Shown: positions 35,927-45,700, counted from the stretch's first letter. The stretch: 64,000 nt of DNA from ZC4RG30 sp035556135 (GCA_035556135.1 DATMFO010000004.1:1-64000), one strand, 5' to 3'. Notes: generated by a model not told the origin, from the sequence alone. Program-made: numbers and translations.

Positions 35927-36838
35927 CTAGACGATGGAAACGCCCAGCTCGCGTGCGCGGTGCGCCAGGCCCGGGTAGGCGTTGCGGATGAATTGCCCCG
36001 GATCACCCCACTCCGCCTCGTATTCGGCGGCTGGCCGCGCGGCGATCATCTCGCTGGCACTCATGCCCTGCGCGAGCAGCCGCGCCAGGCGCTGTCGCAG
36101 CGTGTCGAGCATGGCGTGCTCTGCCTTCAGGTGCGCCAGTCCCTGCGGCGCCCCGGCCCCGGGCACGACCTTCGTGCCTTCATTGGCCAGGCCCACCAGC
36201 TTCTCCACCGCCGTGGTGATGCCCCCGACCCAGCCGTTGCTGTCCGGATCGACAAGGGGGAAGCGCCCCACCGAGACCACATCGGCCGCCACCAGCACAT
36301 TCGCGCGCCGGAAGAACACGTAGATGTCGCCATCGGTGTGCGCCTGGCCCAGGTGCCCGTAGTCGATCTGCTCGCCGCCAAAGGCCAGCGAGCCGGTGGT
36401 GTAGAAGGTCTCGGTGGGCAACGCCGCCTTCGGCAGCGGCTGGTAGGTGCGGTTCTCCCAGCGGCTGTGCACGTCGGTGGTCAGCCAGAGCTTCGTGTAT
36501 TCGTGCGCGATGATGCGCGTGCCGGAACGCCCGAGCGTGAGGTTCGAACCCGTCTGGTCATGGTGCCAGTGCGTGTTGAACAGGGTGTGCACACGCTCCT
36601 TGCCGGTGAGCGCGCGCACCTGCTGCAGCAGGCCCGCCGTGTGCTCCGCCGCGCCGCCGTCCACCAGCAGCGCGCCTTCGGGCGAGTCGAACAGCGTGAC
36701 ATTGCCGCCGCAGCCGGCGATCAGCCACAGGCGCTCCGCCAGCGGTGTGGCCGTCACCGCACTGGATGCGCCTTGCACTGCGCGGGAGACACAGGCCGCG
36801 GCAGAGCCGGCGGCAAGCAGGAATCGACGACGATCCAT
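35927..36838 (-). CDS. Tat-exported metallo-beta-lactamase-fold hydrolase
   Basis: A 303-aa hydrolase with a twin-arginine signal (MDRRRFLLAAGSAAA). The zinc motif THWHHDQTG (~100) is the MBL HxHxD signature, with a further His in YGHLGQAHTDGD and Asp in LVAADVVSVG. Quinoprotein relay/SoxH-like and B3-like hydrolases share this pattern; substrate is unknown. Last gene of a five-gene minus-strand operon, starting one base after the ankyrin gene stop. Confidence 0.85.
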   Translation of the reverse strand: MDRRRFLLAAGSAAACVSRAVQGASSAVTATPLAERLWLIAGCGGNVTLFDSPEGALLVDGGAAEHTAGLLQQVRALTGKERVHTLFNTHWHHDQTGSNLTLGRSGTRIIAHEYTKLWLTTDVHSRWENRTYQPLPKAALPTETFYTTGSLAFGGEQIDYGHLGQAHTDGDIYVFFRRANVLVAADVVSVGRFPLVDPDSNGWVGGITTAVEKLVGLANEGTKVVPGAGAPQGLAHLKAEHAMLDTLRQRLARLLAQGMSASEMIAARPAAEYEAEWGDPGQFIRNAYPGLAHRARELGVSIV

Positions 36839-36839
36839 G

Positions 36840-38300
36840 CTAGGGAGCCGGCGGCGTGGCCGCTGCCATCAATTGCCGCAGCAGCGCCTCGGTTTCCGGC
36901 CGCGCCGGGCTTCCGGCAGCGCGTCCCGAAGTGGCCGCCTCGCCGCGCGTCAGCTCGATGGCCATGCGCCCGCGTCCATCCTTCGCGAAGAGATCAGCGC
37001 CGCGCGTGGCAAGCAGGCCGAGCACGCTGTTCCAGCCCTGGCCTGCGGCCCCGTGCAATGCCGTCGCGCCGGTGCCATCGCGCGCGTTGATGTCGGCGCC
37101 GGCATCCAGCAGCAATTGCACCACCTCGCGGCCCTGTGCCTCGTCGCGGTAGCGGCCGCGCGTGTCGAGGCCGGAATGTCCCACGCCCGCTGCAGCCAGC
37201 AGCGGCGTCATGCCACGCGAGGTCGGAAGGTCCGGCCGCGCGCCATGCTGCAGCAGCAGGCGCACGGCCGGCAGGTCCACCGCCTTGGCGGCGCGCAGCA
37301 GCGGGGTGGTACCCACGGTGAGCATGGTGTCCGCGCCACGGTCATCGCGCAGCGAGCGGTAGGGCGGGAAGAGCTTCAGCTGCATGTCCGGATTGGCGCC
37401 GGCCTTCAGCAGCATGGCGATCAGTTCGATGCCGGTAGTGCGGTCCGCGGAGGGCCGGTCCGCCCGGCCACCGGTGGGAACGGTGTTCACGTCCACTGCC
37501 GCATACAGTGGCGCGCGGCCCCAGGTATCCCACTTGTTCACGTCGGCGCCGCGCTTCACCAGCAGTGCCGCGGTATCGAAGTTCAGGTTCAGCGTGGCCA
37601 GGAGCAGCGGCGTCACGCGGTCGGGATCGGTGAGGTTCACCTCGGCGCCCGCATCCAGCAGGATGGCCGCGCACCCGGTGCAGCCGCGCCGCGCGGCGTA
37701 GAGCAGCGGGGTGAATCCGCCGGAAGGCCGCGCCTGCATGCGGGGCTCGGCGGTAACCTGGCGTTCCCAGTCGTTCACGGCCGAGCGCGCATTCACCTCG
37801 GCGCCCTGCTTCACCAGCAGCCGCACCATCTCCGGCTGGCCCTCGGCCGCGGCCCACATCAACGCGGTCTGGCCGCGCCAGGCCTCGCGCTGGTTCACGT
37901 CCGCACCGCGCTGGATGAGCAGCCTTGCCGCCGCCACGTTGCTGCTGCGGGCGAGGATCATCAGGGCGCTCTGCCCGTCGGCATTGGTGGCCTTCACGTC
38001 AGCGCCGGCCTTCAGCAAGGCGCGGATCACCTCCACGTTGCCGGTGACGGCTGCTTCGGACAGCGGCGTTGCGCCATAGTCGTTGCTGGCATTGACATCC
38101 GCGCCGGCGGCGATGAGGCGCTTCACCTCGGCGAGGTTGTCGCGGTAGACAGCCCAGTGCAGGGCCGTGGTGCCATCGATCTCGCGCGCGGTCGCGGCAT
38201 CTGCCTTGCCGCCGGCTGTCGCCTCCATGCCGATCGCCAGCAGGGCCAGCAGGGCGAGGAGCGGCAGCGCAGGAAGCCAGGACCGGTTGCCAGGATTCAT
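36840..38300 (-). CDS. Exported ankyrin-repeat protein
   Basis: A 486-aa protein with a signal peptide (PALPLLALLALLAIGMEATA) followed by about nine ankyrin repeats (TALHWAVYRDNLAEVKRLIAAGADVN pattern; others at GATPLSEAAVTGN, QTALMWAAAEGQ, VTPLLLATLNLN, TTPLLRAAKAVD and ATALHGAAGQG). Two repeats are interrupted by longer loops (~residues 175-200 and 265-310). Likely periplasmic and a protein-binding scaffold. It is embedded between the DUF1552 gene (4-bp gap) and the MBL gene (1-bp gap). Confidence 0.88.
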   Translation of the reverse strand: MNPGNRSWLPALPLLALLALLAIGMEATAGGKADAATAREIDGTTALHWAVYRDNLAEVKRLIAAGADVNASNDYGATPLSEAAVTGNVEVIRALLKAGADVKATNADGQSALMILARSSNVAAARLLIQRGADVNQREAWRGQTALMWAAAEGQPEMVRLLVKQGAEVNARSAVNDWERQVTAEPRMQARPSGGFTPLLYAARRGCTGCAAILLDAGAEVNLTDPDRVTPLLLATLNLNFDTAALLVKRGADVNKWDTWGRAPLYAAVDVNTVPTGGRADRPSADRTTGIELIAMLLKAGANPDMQLKLFPPYRSLRDDRGADTMLTVGTTPLLRAAKAVDLPAVRLLLQHGARPDLPTSRGMTPLLAAAGVGHSGLDTRGRYRDEAQGREVVQLLLDAGADINARDGTGATALHGAAGQGWNSVLGLLATRGADLFAKDGRGRMAIELTRGEAATSGRAAGSPARPETEALLRQLMAAATPPAP

Positions 38301-38304
38301 TGGC

Positions 38305-39627
38305 TCACATCTCCGCCACGGCGCCAGTGCTGTCGCCGAACTGTTCCACCGGAATGCCCGCCCGCTGCAGCAGCGTGAGGTGCACGTTCGCCAGCGGCGT
38401 GCGTTTCCCGAAGTCGATGTGCTGGCCGCCCTTCAGCACACCGCCGCCGCGCCCGAGGATGGTGGTGGGCAGCGGATACTGGTTGTGCGCATTGCTGTTG
38501 CTCATGTTGCTGCCGAACAGCAGCATCGAGTTTTCCAGCATGTTGCCGTCGCCGTCCGGCAGTGCCTTCATCTTCGCCAGGAAGTCGGCGAACACGTCGA
38601 CGTGGTATTTCTGGATCTTCGCCAGCCGTTCCTTCTTCGCCGGGTCATTCGCATGGTGCGAGATGGCATGGAAGGCATCGGGAATGCCGATGTGGTTGTA
38701 GGTCATCTCGCTGACCTCCGGCGCCAGCATGAAGCTCTGCACGCGCGTGAGGTTGCCCTGGTATGCGAGCAGGATGAGATCGAACATCAGCCTGAGGTGC
38801 TCGTCGAAATTCTCCGACGTGGCGCCCGGCACTTCCGGCAGCGGCAGGCCGGCCAGGTCGCCGCGCGCGCCATTCTGCAGGCGGCGCTCGATTTCGCGCA
38901 CGCTGGCCAGGTAGTCATCCAGCGTGGTGCGGTCGCGCGGACCGAGCTTGCGGTTCAGCGCCGCCATCTCCCCCTGGATCATGTCGAGGATGCTGCCGGT
39001 CTGCTCGGTGAGGTAGCGCCGTTCCGCCGCCGTATCGCCCTGGCCGAACAGGCGCAGGAACAGCTGGCGGGGATTGCTCTCCACCGGCAGCGGCGTGGTG
39101 GGACTGGCGAACGAAAGCGTGCCCGTGTAGGTGCAGCCATAGCCGCGCTCGCAGGCACTGCCCGTGCCCTGCCCCTGCGCCGTAGCGGTTTCGAGCGAGG
39201 GCCAGGGCGTGTCCTGCCCGATGTGCTGCGCGGCGAGCTGGTCGACGGTGGGCGCCATGTAGGGCTCGAGCGTCTCGCGCGGATGCACGCAGGAAAGCCA
39301 CGTCGCCGGCACCAGCGCATGCACCGCGCGGCTTTCGCCAGGCCGGTTGCCCAGGTTGCTCAGCACGGTGAGCTGGTCCCTGAAAGGCGTGAGCGCCTCA
39401 TTGATCTCGTTGAGCCGGAAGTCGCGGCCGGTTGCCGCGGGCGTCCACTTCTCCATCACCGCGCCATGCGGGAAGTAGAAGAACCCCAGCCTCGGCCTGC
39501 GCGCGGCAGCGGTCTGCGCCAGCGCCACGCCAGCTGGAACCATCGCATCCAGCAGCGGCAGCGCGATGCTCGCCCCGAGGCCACGCAGCACGGTGCGGCG
39601 CGGAAGATGCTTCTTCGTGATGTACAT
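38305..39627 (-). CDS. DUF1552 protein with Tat signal
   Basis: A 440-aa DUF1552-family protein. The N-terminus carries a twin-arginine signal (PRRTVLRGLGASIALPLL). The family core is seen in FFYFPHGAVMEKWTP, LSNLGNRPG and the later SMLLFGSNMSNSNAHNQYPLP. DUF1552 genes almost always sit next to DUF1592-type cytochrome-like genes in Planctomycetes, Acidobacteria and Myxobacteria; function is unknown. It begins 3 bp after the DUF1592 gene stop. The gene is unusual for a gammaproteobacterial core region. Confidence 0.88.
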   Translation of the reverse strand: MYITKKHLPRRTVLRGLGASIALPLLDAMVPAGVALAQTAAARRPRLGFFYFPHGAVMEKWTPAATGRDFRLNEINEALTPFRDQLTVLSNLGNRPGESRAVHALVPATWLSCVHPRETLEPYMAPTVDQLAAQHIGQDTPWPSLETATAQGQGTGSACERGYGCTYTGTLSFASPTTPLPVESNPRQLFLRLFGQGDTAAERRYLTEQTGSILDMIQGEMAALNRKLGPRDRTTLDDYLASVREIERRLQNGARGDLAGLPLPEVPGATSENFDEHLRLMFDLILLAYQGNLTRVQSFMLAPEVSEMTYNHIGIPDAFHAISHHANDPAKKERLAKIQKYHVDVFADFLAKMKALPDGDGNMLENSMLLFGSNMSNSNAHNQYPLPTTILGRGGGVLKGGQHIDFGKRTPLANVHLTLLQRAGIPVEQFGDSTGAVAEM

Positions 39628-39630
39628 GCC

Positions 39631-42048
39631 CTACCTCCCGGTACCGGCCTGCGCAACGGGATGCGCGGCGCCCGGCTCCTCCTGCGGTGCGCGGCGCATG
39701 CGGAATGCATCGCTGGCCACGATGCCCTGCACCAGCGCCTCCAGACGATACTCCCGTGCCGCCGCTTCACGCACGATGCGGCGCACCGCGGGCATGTCCT
39801 GGGCGCGCAGCGGGCGCCCCAGTGCATAGGTCATCAGCTTCTCGGTGAAGGCCTGCGCAAACAGCTGCGGTCGCGCCAGGATGGCATCCGCCAGCGCTGC
39901 GGGACCATCCACCTGCACGCCACTGGCGAGCTGGCCGTGCGCATCGATGGCTTCGCCGGCATCCAGGTCACGCTCCCGCCAGGCGCCGGCCACGTCGAAA
40001 TTCTCCAGCGCGAAGCCCAGCGGATCGATCACGCCATGGCATGAATTGCAGGACTTCTGCGCGCGATGCTGTTCGAGCCGTTCGCGCACCGTGTCCATCG
40101 CCTTGCCCGGCTCGCTCTCCGGGAACTGCTCCACGCCCGGCGGCGGCGCGGTGGGGGGCGTGCCGAAAAGTGTTTCCATCACCCAGGCGCCGCGCAGCAC
40201 CGGGGAGGTGCGGTTGCCATAGGAGGTGGCCAGCAGCAACGCACCCTTGCCCAGCAGGCCATGCCGGTTGCGGTCAGCGAGGCGCACCTTGCGGAACTGG
40301 TCACCGCGGACATCGGGCACGCCGTAGTGACGGGCAAGCCTTTCGTTCAGGAAGGTGGTGTCGGAACGCAGCAGGTCCAGCACGCTGCGCTCGCCGCGCA
40401 GCGTATCGGCGAGGAACAGCTGGATCTCCTCGCGCAGCGCGGCGTACAGGTTGTGGTCAAAGTCCGGGTACAGCGTCGGATCGACCTGGAAGTTGCCCAT
40501 GCGTGCCACGTTGAGCCACTGGAAGGCAAAGTTGTCGACCAGGGCGCTGGCGCGCGGATCCTCCAGCATGCGTTGCACTTCACGCTGCAGCACCTTCGCG
40601 TCGCCCAGCCTGCCATCGGTGGCCAGCGCCACCAGCGACGCATCGGGACCCGAACTCCACAGGAAGAACGCCAGCCGCGTCGCCAGCTCCAGCTGCGTGA
40701 GCGGCTGCGCCTCATCGCCCGCCACAGCCGGTGCAGAGCGCAGCAGGAATTTCGTGCTCGACAGGATGGCCGTGAGCCCGGCCTCGATGCCCGCCTCGAA
40801 ATCGCGGTTGTCGCGGCCGCGGGCGAAGAATTCCATCGGCGCCGCCAGCTCTTCCTCCGCCACTGGGCGCCGGAAGGCGGCGGCAGCCAGCTCACGCAGG
40901 ATGCGCCGCGCGCAGCCAGCCTCCTCCGCTCCGCTCGCCGGATGGCAACTGAAGATGCGTTGCCGGCTCGGCGTATCACCCACCCCGGTGACATTGAAAG
41001 GCCCGGCCACGGTGAATCCCGGGATGCGCGGCACGCGTTCCATCTCCGGCAGCATGGCGATGGGCTGCAGCGGCGAATCCGACTGCGCGAAGGAGCGCTG
41101 GATGAAACTCACGCCGATGCGCCGCACGCCAGCCTTCACCGGCACACGGATCTGGTTGAAGCGGTTCTGGATGTCATCGGCGGCGATGGCCTGGTTCTGG
41201 TCCACCGCCTTCAGGTCTTCCGGCCCGCCGTAGGTCTGCTGGAACACGCGCCGGCCGTCGATGGTGAGGATCACCGTGTGCGGGTGATCGACCTTGGTCA
41301 CATAGCCGGCGCCCATGGCGAAGAACTCGCGGATGCTGAACACATACTCGCCGTCGGCGGGGAAATGGTGATCCACCCAGAATCCGCCGCGCGTGCCCAG
41401 CGGCAGCCCGTCGATGTGCCGCGACTGGTCGAGCGAGGAAGGCGCGCGGTATTCATGGCTGCTGGACATTGCGTCCGTCCGGCCGATGGCCTGGCGCGCC
41501 ACGCTGCGCGCGGCGGTGATGTACTGCTCGAGGAAGGACGGCGACATGCGCAGCGTGGCTGCCTGGTTGTCGAAGCCATCGCTGAACACATCCTTCGGCA
41601 GCAGCGTGGACACGTCCACGTCAAGGTCGAGGATGCGCCGGATTTCCCGCGCATATTCGTTGCGGTTGAGGCGGTGCAGGCCCACGTAGCCGGGATCCGG
41701 CGCGGCCGCGGCGGCGGCATCGAGGCGGGTCTCGAGCCAGCCGCTGAAGGCATCGATCTCGCGCTGCGCAGGCTGCGGCTCGCCGGGCGGCGGCATCAGC
41801 CGGCCACGCAGCTTGCGCAGGGTCTCTTCCCACACTTCGGCATCTGCGGCGAGGTTGTCGAGGGAGAGCGTGTCGAAGGCCAGCCCGCCGGCCCAGTCGG
41901 TGCTGTTGTGGCAGGCGGCGCAGCTTTTCTCCAGCAGGGAGGCGTGCGAGGCCGGCTCGGCGCCCCACGCCGTCGGGCCGGCTGCCATCGCCAATGCCAG
42001 CCCGGCCAGCATTGCCCTTCCCCGTTGCCCTTTTTGCCCCCGCCCCAT
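39631..42048 (-). CDS. DUF1592-type exported cytochrome-like protein (DUF1587/1592/1595/1588/1585)
   Basis: An 805-aa exported protein with a signal peptide (MLAGLALAMAAGPTAWGA). It carries two CxxCH heme motifs: CAACHNS near residue 43 and CNSCHGVIDPLGF near 667. Between them are the planctomycete DUF blocks: GLHRLNRNEYAREIRRIL (DUF1587), FTVAGPFN region (DUF1595-like), RLAFFLWSSGPDASL (DUF1592), and PLRAQDMPAVRRIV (DUF1585). Covalent hemes imply periplasmic redox activity. Start ATG 42048; the frame is open further upstream without signal-peptide character. Confidence 0.88.
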   Translation of the reverse strand: MGRGQKGQRGRAMLAGLALAMAAGPTAWGAEPASHASLLEKSCAACHNSTDWAGGLAFDTLSLDNLAADAEVWEETLRKLRGRLMPPPGEPQPAQREIDAFSGWLETRLDAAAAAAPDPGYVGLHRLNRNEYAREIRRILDLDVDVSTLLPKDVFSDGFDNQAATLRMSPSFLEQYITAARSVARQAIGRTDAMSSSHEYRAPSSLDQSRHIDGLPLGTRGGFWVDHHFPADGEYVFSIREFFAMGAGYVTKVDHPHTVILTIDGRRVFQQTYGGPEDLKAVDQNQAIAADDIQNRFNQIRVPVKAGVRRIGVSFIQRSFAQSDSPLQPIAMLPEMERVPRIPGFTVAGPFNVTGVGDTPSRQRIFSCHPASGAEEAGCARRILRELAAAAFRRPVAEEELAAPMEFFARGRDNRDFEAGIEAGLTAILSSTKFLLRSAPAVAGDEAQPLTQLELATRLAFFLWSSGPDASLVALATDGRLGDAKVLQREVQRMLEDPRASALVDNFAFQWLNVARMGNFQVDPTLYPDFDHNLYAALREEIQLFLADTLRGERSVLDLLRSDTTFLNERLARHYGVPDVRGDQFRKVRLADRNRHGLLGKGALLLATSYGNRTSPVLRGAWVMETLFGTPPTAPPPGVEQFPESEPGKAMDTVRERLEQHRAQKSCNSCHGVIDPLGFALENFDVAGAWRERDLDAGEAIDAHGQLASGVQVDGPAALADAILARPQLFAQAFTEKLMTYALGRPLRAQDMPAVRRIVREAAAREYRLEALVQGIVASDAFRMRRAPQEEPGAAHPVAQAGTGR

Positions 42049-42079
42049 CGTCACTTGGGCCGCCTCCGGCCGCCAAAGT

Positions 42080-43162
42080 TCACCGCGGCTTGTAGGGCAG
42101 AAAGCCGATGCGATCGCCCTTGTACGTGCCCACCCAGACCTCGTTGCCCACACGGATGCCCACGGTGGCGCCATCCATGCCGGTGGTGCGCTCCGAGCTG
42201 GCCACGATGCGCGCGGCCAGCGTGGCGGGATCGATCTCCAGCACCTTCCAGCCCGGCGGGCACGGCGGCGTGCCGCAGGAATTGTTGCCGGCGGCCAGCA
42301 TCTTGCCGTCAGGGGTCCAGCGCAGGTTGTCGGCGGCGATATCCACCTTCTTCACCTGCTTCTTCACGCCGGCGCCGTCGCGCTGGAACTTGATCACCTC
42401 GCTGGTACCGAAGGCAGCCACATACAGGGTGCGGCCGTCCGCCGAGGCGAGGATGCCGTTGGGGCCGGACATTTCCGTGCCGGGAATCACCTGCACCTTG
42501 CCGCCCGGACGCCACTCGTACAGCGCGCCGTTGAGCTGCCGGCGCTGCACGGCCGCGAAGGCCTGGCCTTCGGGCTGGCGACGGTCGAGGAACTTGGTGA
42601 CCACGAAGCCGCCGTCCGGCAGCATGGTCACGCCATTGGCCATCACGTCGTCGGGCAGCACTACGCAGCCCACCCAGGCCACGGTCGGCCGGGCGCCGCT
42701 GGCGTCGATGTCGAACACCTCGACGGCCTCGCGCGCACCATGGGCGGTGACGTACAGCCGGTAGCGTCCGGCAGACTGCTCCTTCAGTGACAGACCATGG
42801 GCGGAGAAGCTGTTGGGCTCCACCGGGCCCGGGCAGCTGCCGAACAGCGTCTTGTCATGCTTCGCCGGCCCGGCCTGTCCCGGAAACCAGTCAACGAAGG
42901 TCTTTGCCTGGTGGTCGACCAGGTAAAGGTGGCCGCGCGCGGGGCCGCCACCCATCAGCGGGCCATCCATGCCGGAGGTGACCAGCCAGCGCGTCTCGCC
43001 CAGGCGCACCATGTCCTCGGCATTGGCCGGACCGCACAGGTAACGCAGCTCGCCGTCCGGATTGCAGCCCGCGGCCGCCGCTGGCGGCGTCGCCGCTGCC
43101 GCTGCGCCAGAAACCATGGCCAGTGCCGCAACAGCCAGCACTCCCCTTGCCCGATTCCCCAT
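42080..43162 (-). CDS. SMP-30/gluconolactonase-like beta-propeller, exported
   Basis: A 360-aa protein with a signal peptide (VLAVAALAMVSGAAAA) and a six-bladed propeller pattern with repeated D-G turn motifs (NGVTMLPDGGFVVTKF, GPNGILASADGRTLYVAAFG, DNLRWTPDGKMLAAGNNSCG). These Asn/Asp positions match the metal site of SMP-30/lactonase enzymes. Possible lactonase or strictosidine-synthase-like hydrolase. First gene of the five-gene exported operon, 31 bp before the DUF1592 gene. Start ATG 43162. Confidence 0.8.
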   Translation of the reverse strand: MGNRARGVLAVAALAMVSGAAAAATPPAAAAGCNPDGELRYLCGPANAEDMVRLGETRWLVTSGMDGPLMGGGPARGHLYLVDHQAKTFVDWFPGQAGPAKHDKTLFGSCPGPVEPNSFSAHGLSLKEQSAGRYRLYVTAHGAREAVEVFDIDASGARPTVAWVGCVVLPDDVMANGVTMLPDGGFVVTKFLDRRQPEGQAFAAVQRRQLNGALYEWRPGGKVQVIPGTEMSGPNGILASADGRTLYVAAFGTSEVIKFQRDGAGVKKQVKKVDIAADNLRWTPDGKMLAAGNNSCGTPPCPPGWKVLEIDPATLAARIVASSERTTGMDGATVGIRVGNEVWVGTYKGDRIGFLPYKPR

Positions 43163-43293
43163 GCCCTTCTCCTTGTGCGCGGCTTCCGTCCGCAAGGCGG
43201 AAGGATAAGCGGGGCAGGGCTCGTTGCGCTGGCTGGCGAATCAGCTGTGGGCGCGAATGATTCTTGTTTGCACCGGACCGGTCCGGCCCGCCT

Positions 43294-44010
43294 TCAGCGG
43301 CGGTCCTCGTAGCAGTAGCCCACCCCATAGACGGAGTGCACGAATTCCTCGCCCGGCACCACGTCGGCGATCTTGCGGCGCAGCTTCTTCACATGGCTGT
43401 CCACGGTGCGGTCGGCCACGATGCGCTCGTCGCGGTACATCTGGTCCATCAGCTGGTCGCGGGAATAGATGCGGCCGGGGTGTGCCGCCAGCACCGACAG
43501 CAGCTTGAACTCCACCGCGGTCAGGTCGAGGGCGTGCCCGTCGAGCGTGGCGCGCCAGGCGGATTCATCCAGCAACAGCCCGCCGGTCGCCGCGTTGCCG
43601 TTGGCAGCCGGGGCATTGGCCGGACGGCGCGTGCGGCGCAGCACGGTGGCCACCCGGGCCACCACCTCGCGCGGGCTGAACGGCTTGCAGATGTAGTCGT
43701 CGGCACCCAGCGAGAGCCCCAGCAGGCGGTCGATCTCATCCACCCGCGCCGTCACCATGATGATGGCCGCCTCGGAGAAGGAGCGCAGCGCGCGGCACAC
43801 CTCCATGCCGCTCTGGCCGGGCAGCATCACGTCGAGCAGCACCAGGTCCACGGGATTGGCGCGGACCCAGGGTTCCGCCTCGTCGCCGCGCGCCAGGCGG
43901 TGCACCTGGTAGCCCTGCTGCAGCAGGTAGTCGCGCAGCACCTCGGCGATCTTGTCTTCGTCCTCGACGATCAGGATGCGGGCGGAAGAATCACTCTGGC
44001 CGGTTGTCAT
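43294..44010 (-). CDS. baeR: OmpR/PhoB-family response regulator, BaeR-like
   Basis: A 238-aa regulator: receiver domain (acidic LIVEDEDK, phospho-Asp in LVLLDVMLPGQSG, Lys in CKPFSPRE) and a C-terminal winged helix (TAVEFKLLSVLAAHPGRIYSRDQLMDQMY, VDSHVKKLRRKI). It is paired with the kinase gene by a 4-bp overlap. The pair is divergent from an efflux operon, which is probably its target. The symbol is by similarity of the pair and context only. Confidence 0.85.
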   Translation of the reverse strand: MTTGQSDSSARILIVEDEDKIAEVLRDYLLQQGYQVHRLARGDEAEPWVRANPVDLVLLDVMLPGQSGMEVCRALRSFSEAAIIMVTARVDEIDRLLGLSLGADDYICKPFSPREVVARVATVLRRTRRPANAPAANGNAATGGLLLDESAWRATLDGHALDLTAVEFKLLSVLAAHPGRIYSRDQLMDQMYRDERIVADRTVDSHVKKLRRKIADVVPGEEFVHSVYGVGYCYEDRR

Positions 44011-45545
44011 ACCTGGCGATGATCCGCCAGCGGCAGCCAGATGCGCCAGTGCAGACCGCCCAGCGTGCTGTGATCCGCCTGCATGCGTCCACCATGGCCG
44101 CTGATGATGGCCTGCACGATAGCCAGGCCCAGGCCTGTGCCACCGCTGGCGCTGGAACGGGAGGCATCCACGCGGTAGAGGCGCTCGGTGAGGCGACCCA
44201 GGTCTGCATCGGTGACGCCTGGCCCGGAGTCTTCCCAGTCGATGCGGGCCTCGCGGCCTTCGATGCCCAGCCTGACCAGCAGTCGCGCGGGCGCGTCGGT
44301 GTAGCGCAGCGTGTTCTGCAGCAGGTTGCCGAACACCTGCGCGAGGCGGTCGGGATCGGCTTCGACTGTCACGTCCGGATCAAGCTGCAGCTGCACATCG
44401 AGCCCGGCTTCTTCCATCGCGGCGCTGCTGGAAGCCAGGGTCTCGGTGATGGTCTCGCCGAGCTCGAGCCGCGTCTTGCGATAGGTGAGCGCGCCAAGGT
44501 CGGAGAGGGACAGCAGCCTGAGATCATCCACCAGGCGCGTGAGGCGGTGCACTTCCTGCCCCACCGAGGCGATGCTGCCCTGCGTGAGCGGGCGCACGCC
44601 ATCCTGCACCGCCTCGATTTCTGCGCGCAGCGTGGTCAGTGGCGTGCGCAGCTCATGCGCGATGTCGGCGATCCATTGCTGGCGTCCGCGCTGCGCGGCC
44701 TCCAGCGCCTCGGCCAGGTGGTTGAAGTCATCAGCCAGCTGGGCCACCTCGTCGTGCCCCTGCACGGCCAGGCGCGTGCCGTAGTCGCCACGGGCCAGGG
44801 ACCCTGCCCCGGCGCCCAGCAGCCGCAGCCGCCGGGCCAGCCAGCTGGAAATCAGCGCCGCGGTCAGCAGCACGGCAAACAGCATGCCCATGGCGATCAC
44901 GCCGAAGCGCAGCGACTGCTGTCGTGCGGTGATGGATTCGAGCGACTGCAGCACACCCAGCCGCGGCACGTAACCCAGGTAACCCACCACCCTGCCATCC
45001 ACACGTATGGGAAGGCGTGTGGCCAGCTCCGGGTCCGAGGGCTCGCTCCAGGGCGGCAGGATGAGCACCCTGCCGTCGGCGTCGAACAGCATGAGGCGCC
45101 AGTCGATGGTCAGGGGCGGCAGAGGCCCGGTATCGCCGGCGGCGGGCCGCGGGATGCGCTCCTCCAGGTTCGGCGCCTGGTGGCGCGACCATTCGGTACG
45201 CATGGCGTCGCGACGGCCGGCACGCCAGCCGAACACCTCCCGCAGCAGGTTGTCCCAGCGCTCCCGGTCAGCGGTCATCCACGTCCAGTCGCGGTTGAGG
45301 CGGTAACCCTCGGCAAGTTGCGAAATCACCGGCACCAGGCGGGCCTGCTCGGACTGGTTCACATAGTCAACCAATCCCTTGTCGAAGCTCCAGCTATAGA
45401 TGAGGTAGACCGCTGCCACGAGCACGAAATTCGCCCCGGCAATGGCAAGGAACAATTTGACCCGCAGCGTGTCCAAACCGCGGCGCAGGGGGCCGGGTCC
45501 GCCAGCAGGGCGGGCCGAAGATGAATTGTTCGTAAGACTGTTCAC
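44007..45545 (-). CDS. baeS: Sensor histidine kinase, BaeS-like
   Basis: A 512-aa inner-membrane kinase. Two membrane spans (~27-47 and ~215-237) bound a ~165-residue periplasmic sensor region; a HAMP domain (LARRLRLLGAGAGSLARGDYG) follows. The H-box is IADIAHELRTPLTTLRAE, with N, G1 and G2 boxes in NLLQNTLRY, DSGPGV and GGTGLGLAIV. The GTG start at 45545 has no obvious ribosome site. BaeS-type kinases sense envelope stress and indole- or flavonoid-like compounds; here it likely regulates the divergent macAB-tolC genes. Confidence 0.85.
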   Translation of the reverse strand: MNSLTNNSSSARPAGGPGPLRRGLDTLRVKLFLAIAGANFVLVAAVYLIYSWSFDKGLVDYVNQSEQARLVPVISQLAEGYRLNRDWTWMTADRERWDNLLREVFGWRAGRRDAMRTEWSRHQAPNLEERIPRPAAGDTGPLPPLTIDWRLMLFDADGRVLILPPWSEPSDPELATRLPIRVDGRVVGYLGYVPRLGVLQSLESITARQQSLRFGVIAMGMLFAVLLTAALISSWLARRLRLLGAGAGSLARGDYGTRLAVQGHDEVAQLADDFNHLAEALEAAQRGRQQWIADIAHELRTPLTTLRAEIEAVQDGVRPLTQGSIASVGQEVHRLTRLVDDLRLLSLSDLGALTYRKTRLELGETITETLASSSAAMEEAGLDVQLQLDPDVTVEADPDRLAQVFGNLLQNTLRYTDAPARLLVRLGIEGREARIDWEDSGPGVTDADLGRLTERLYRVDASRSSASGGTGLGLAIVQAIISGHGGRMQADHSTLGGLHWRIWLPLADHRQV

Positions 45546-45700
45546 GTACAGGCAAGACTAAACGGAGAACAAGCAAGCTTTGTGCACGGCGACGTCCAAA
45601 ATTCTTCCTCACTCACCCCCCATCCTTTCCAGCGTCCGGCGGGTTGGCAGCCCTGTTTGCCACGCGCACTGAACGGACATCCACCAATACGGAATACGTT

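Noticed and set aside
36840..38300. Ankyrin protein as a possible secreted host effector
   Set aside because: It has a Sec-type signal and sits in an operon of periplasmic enzymes; no secretion-system genes or host-interaction context are present.
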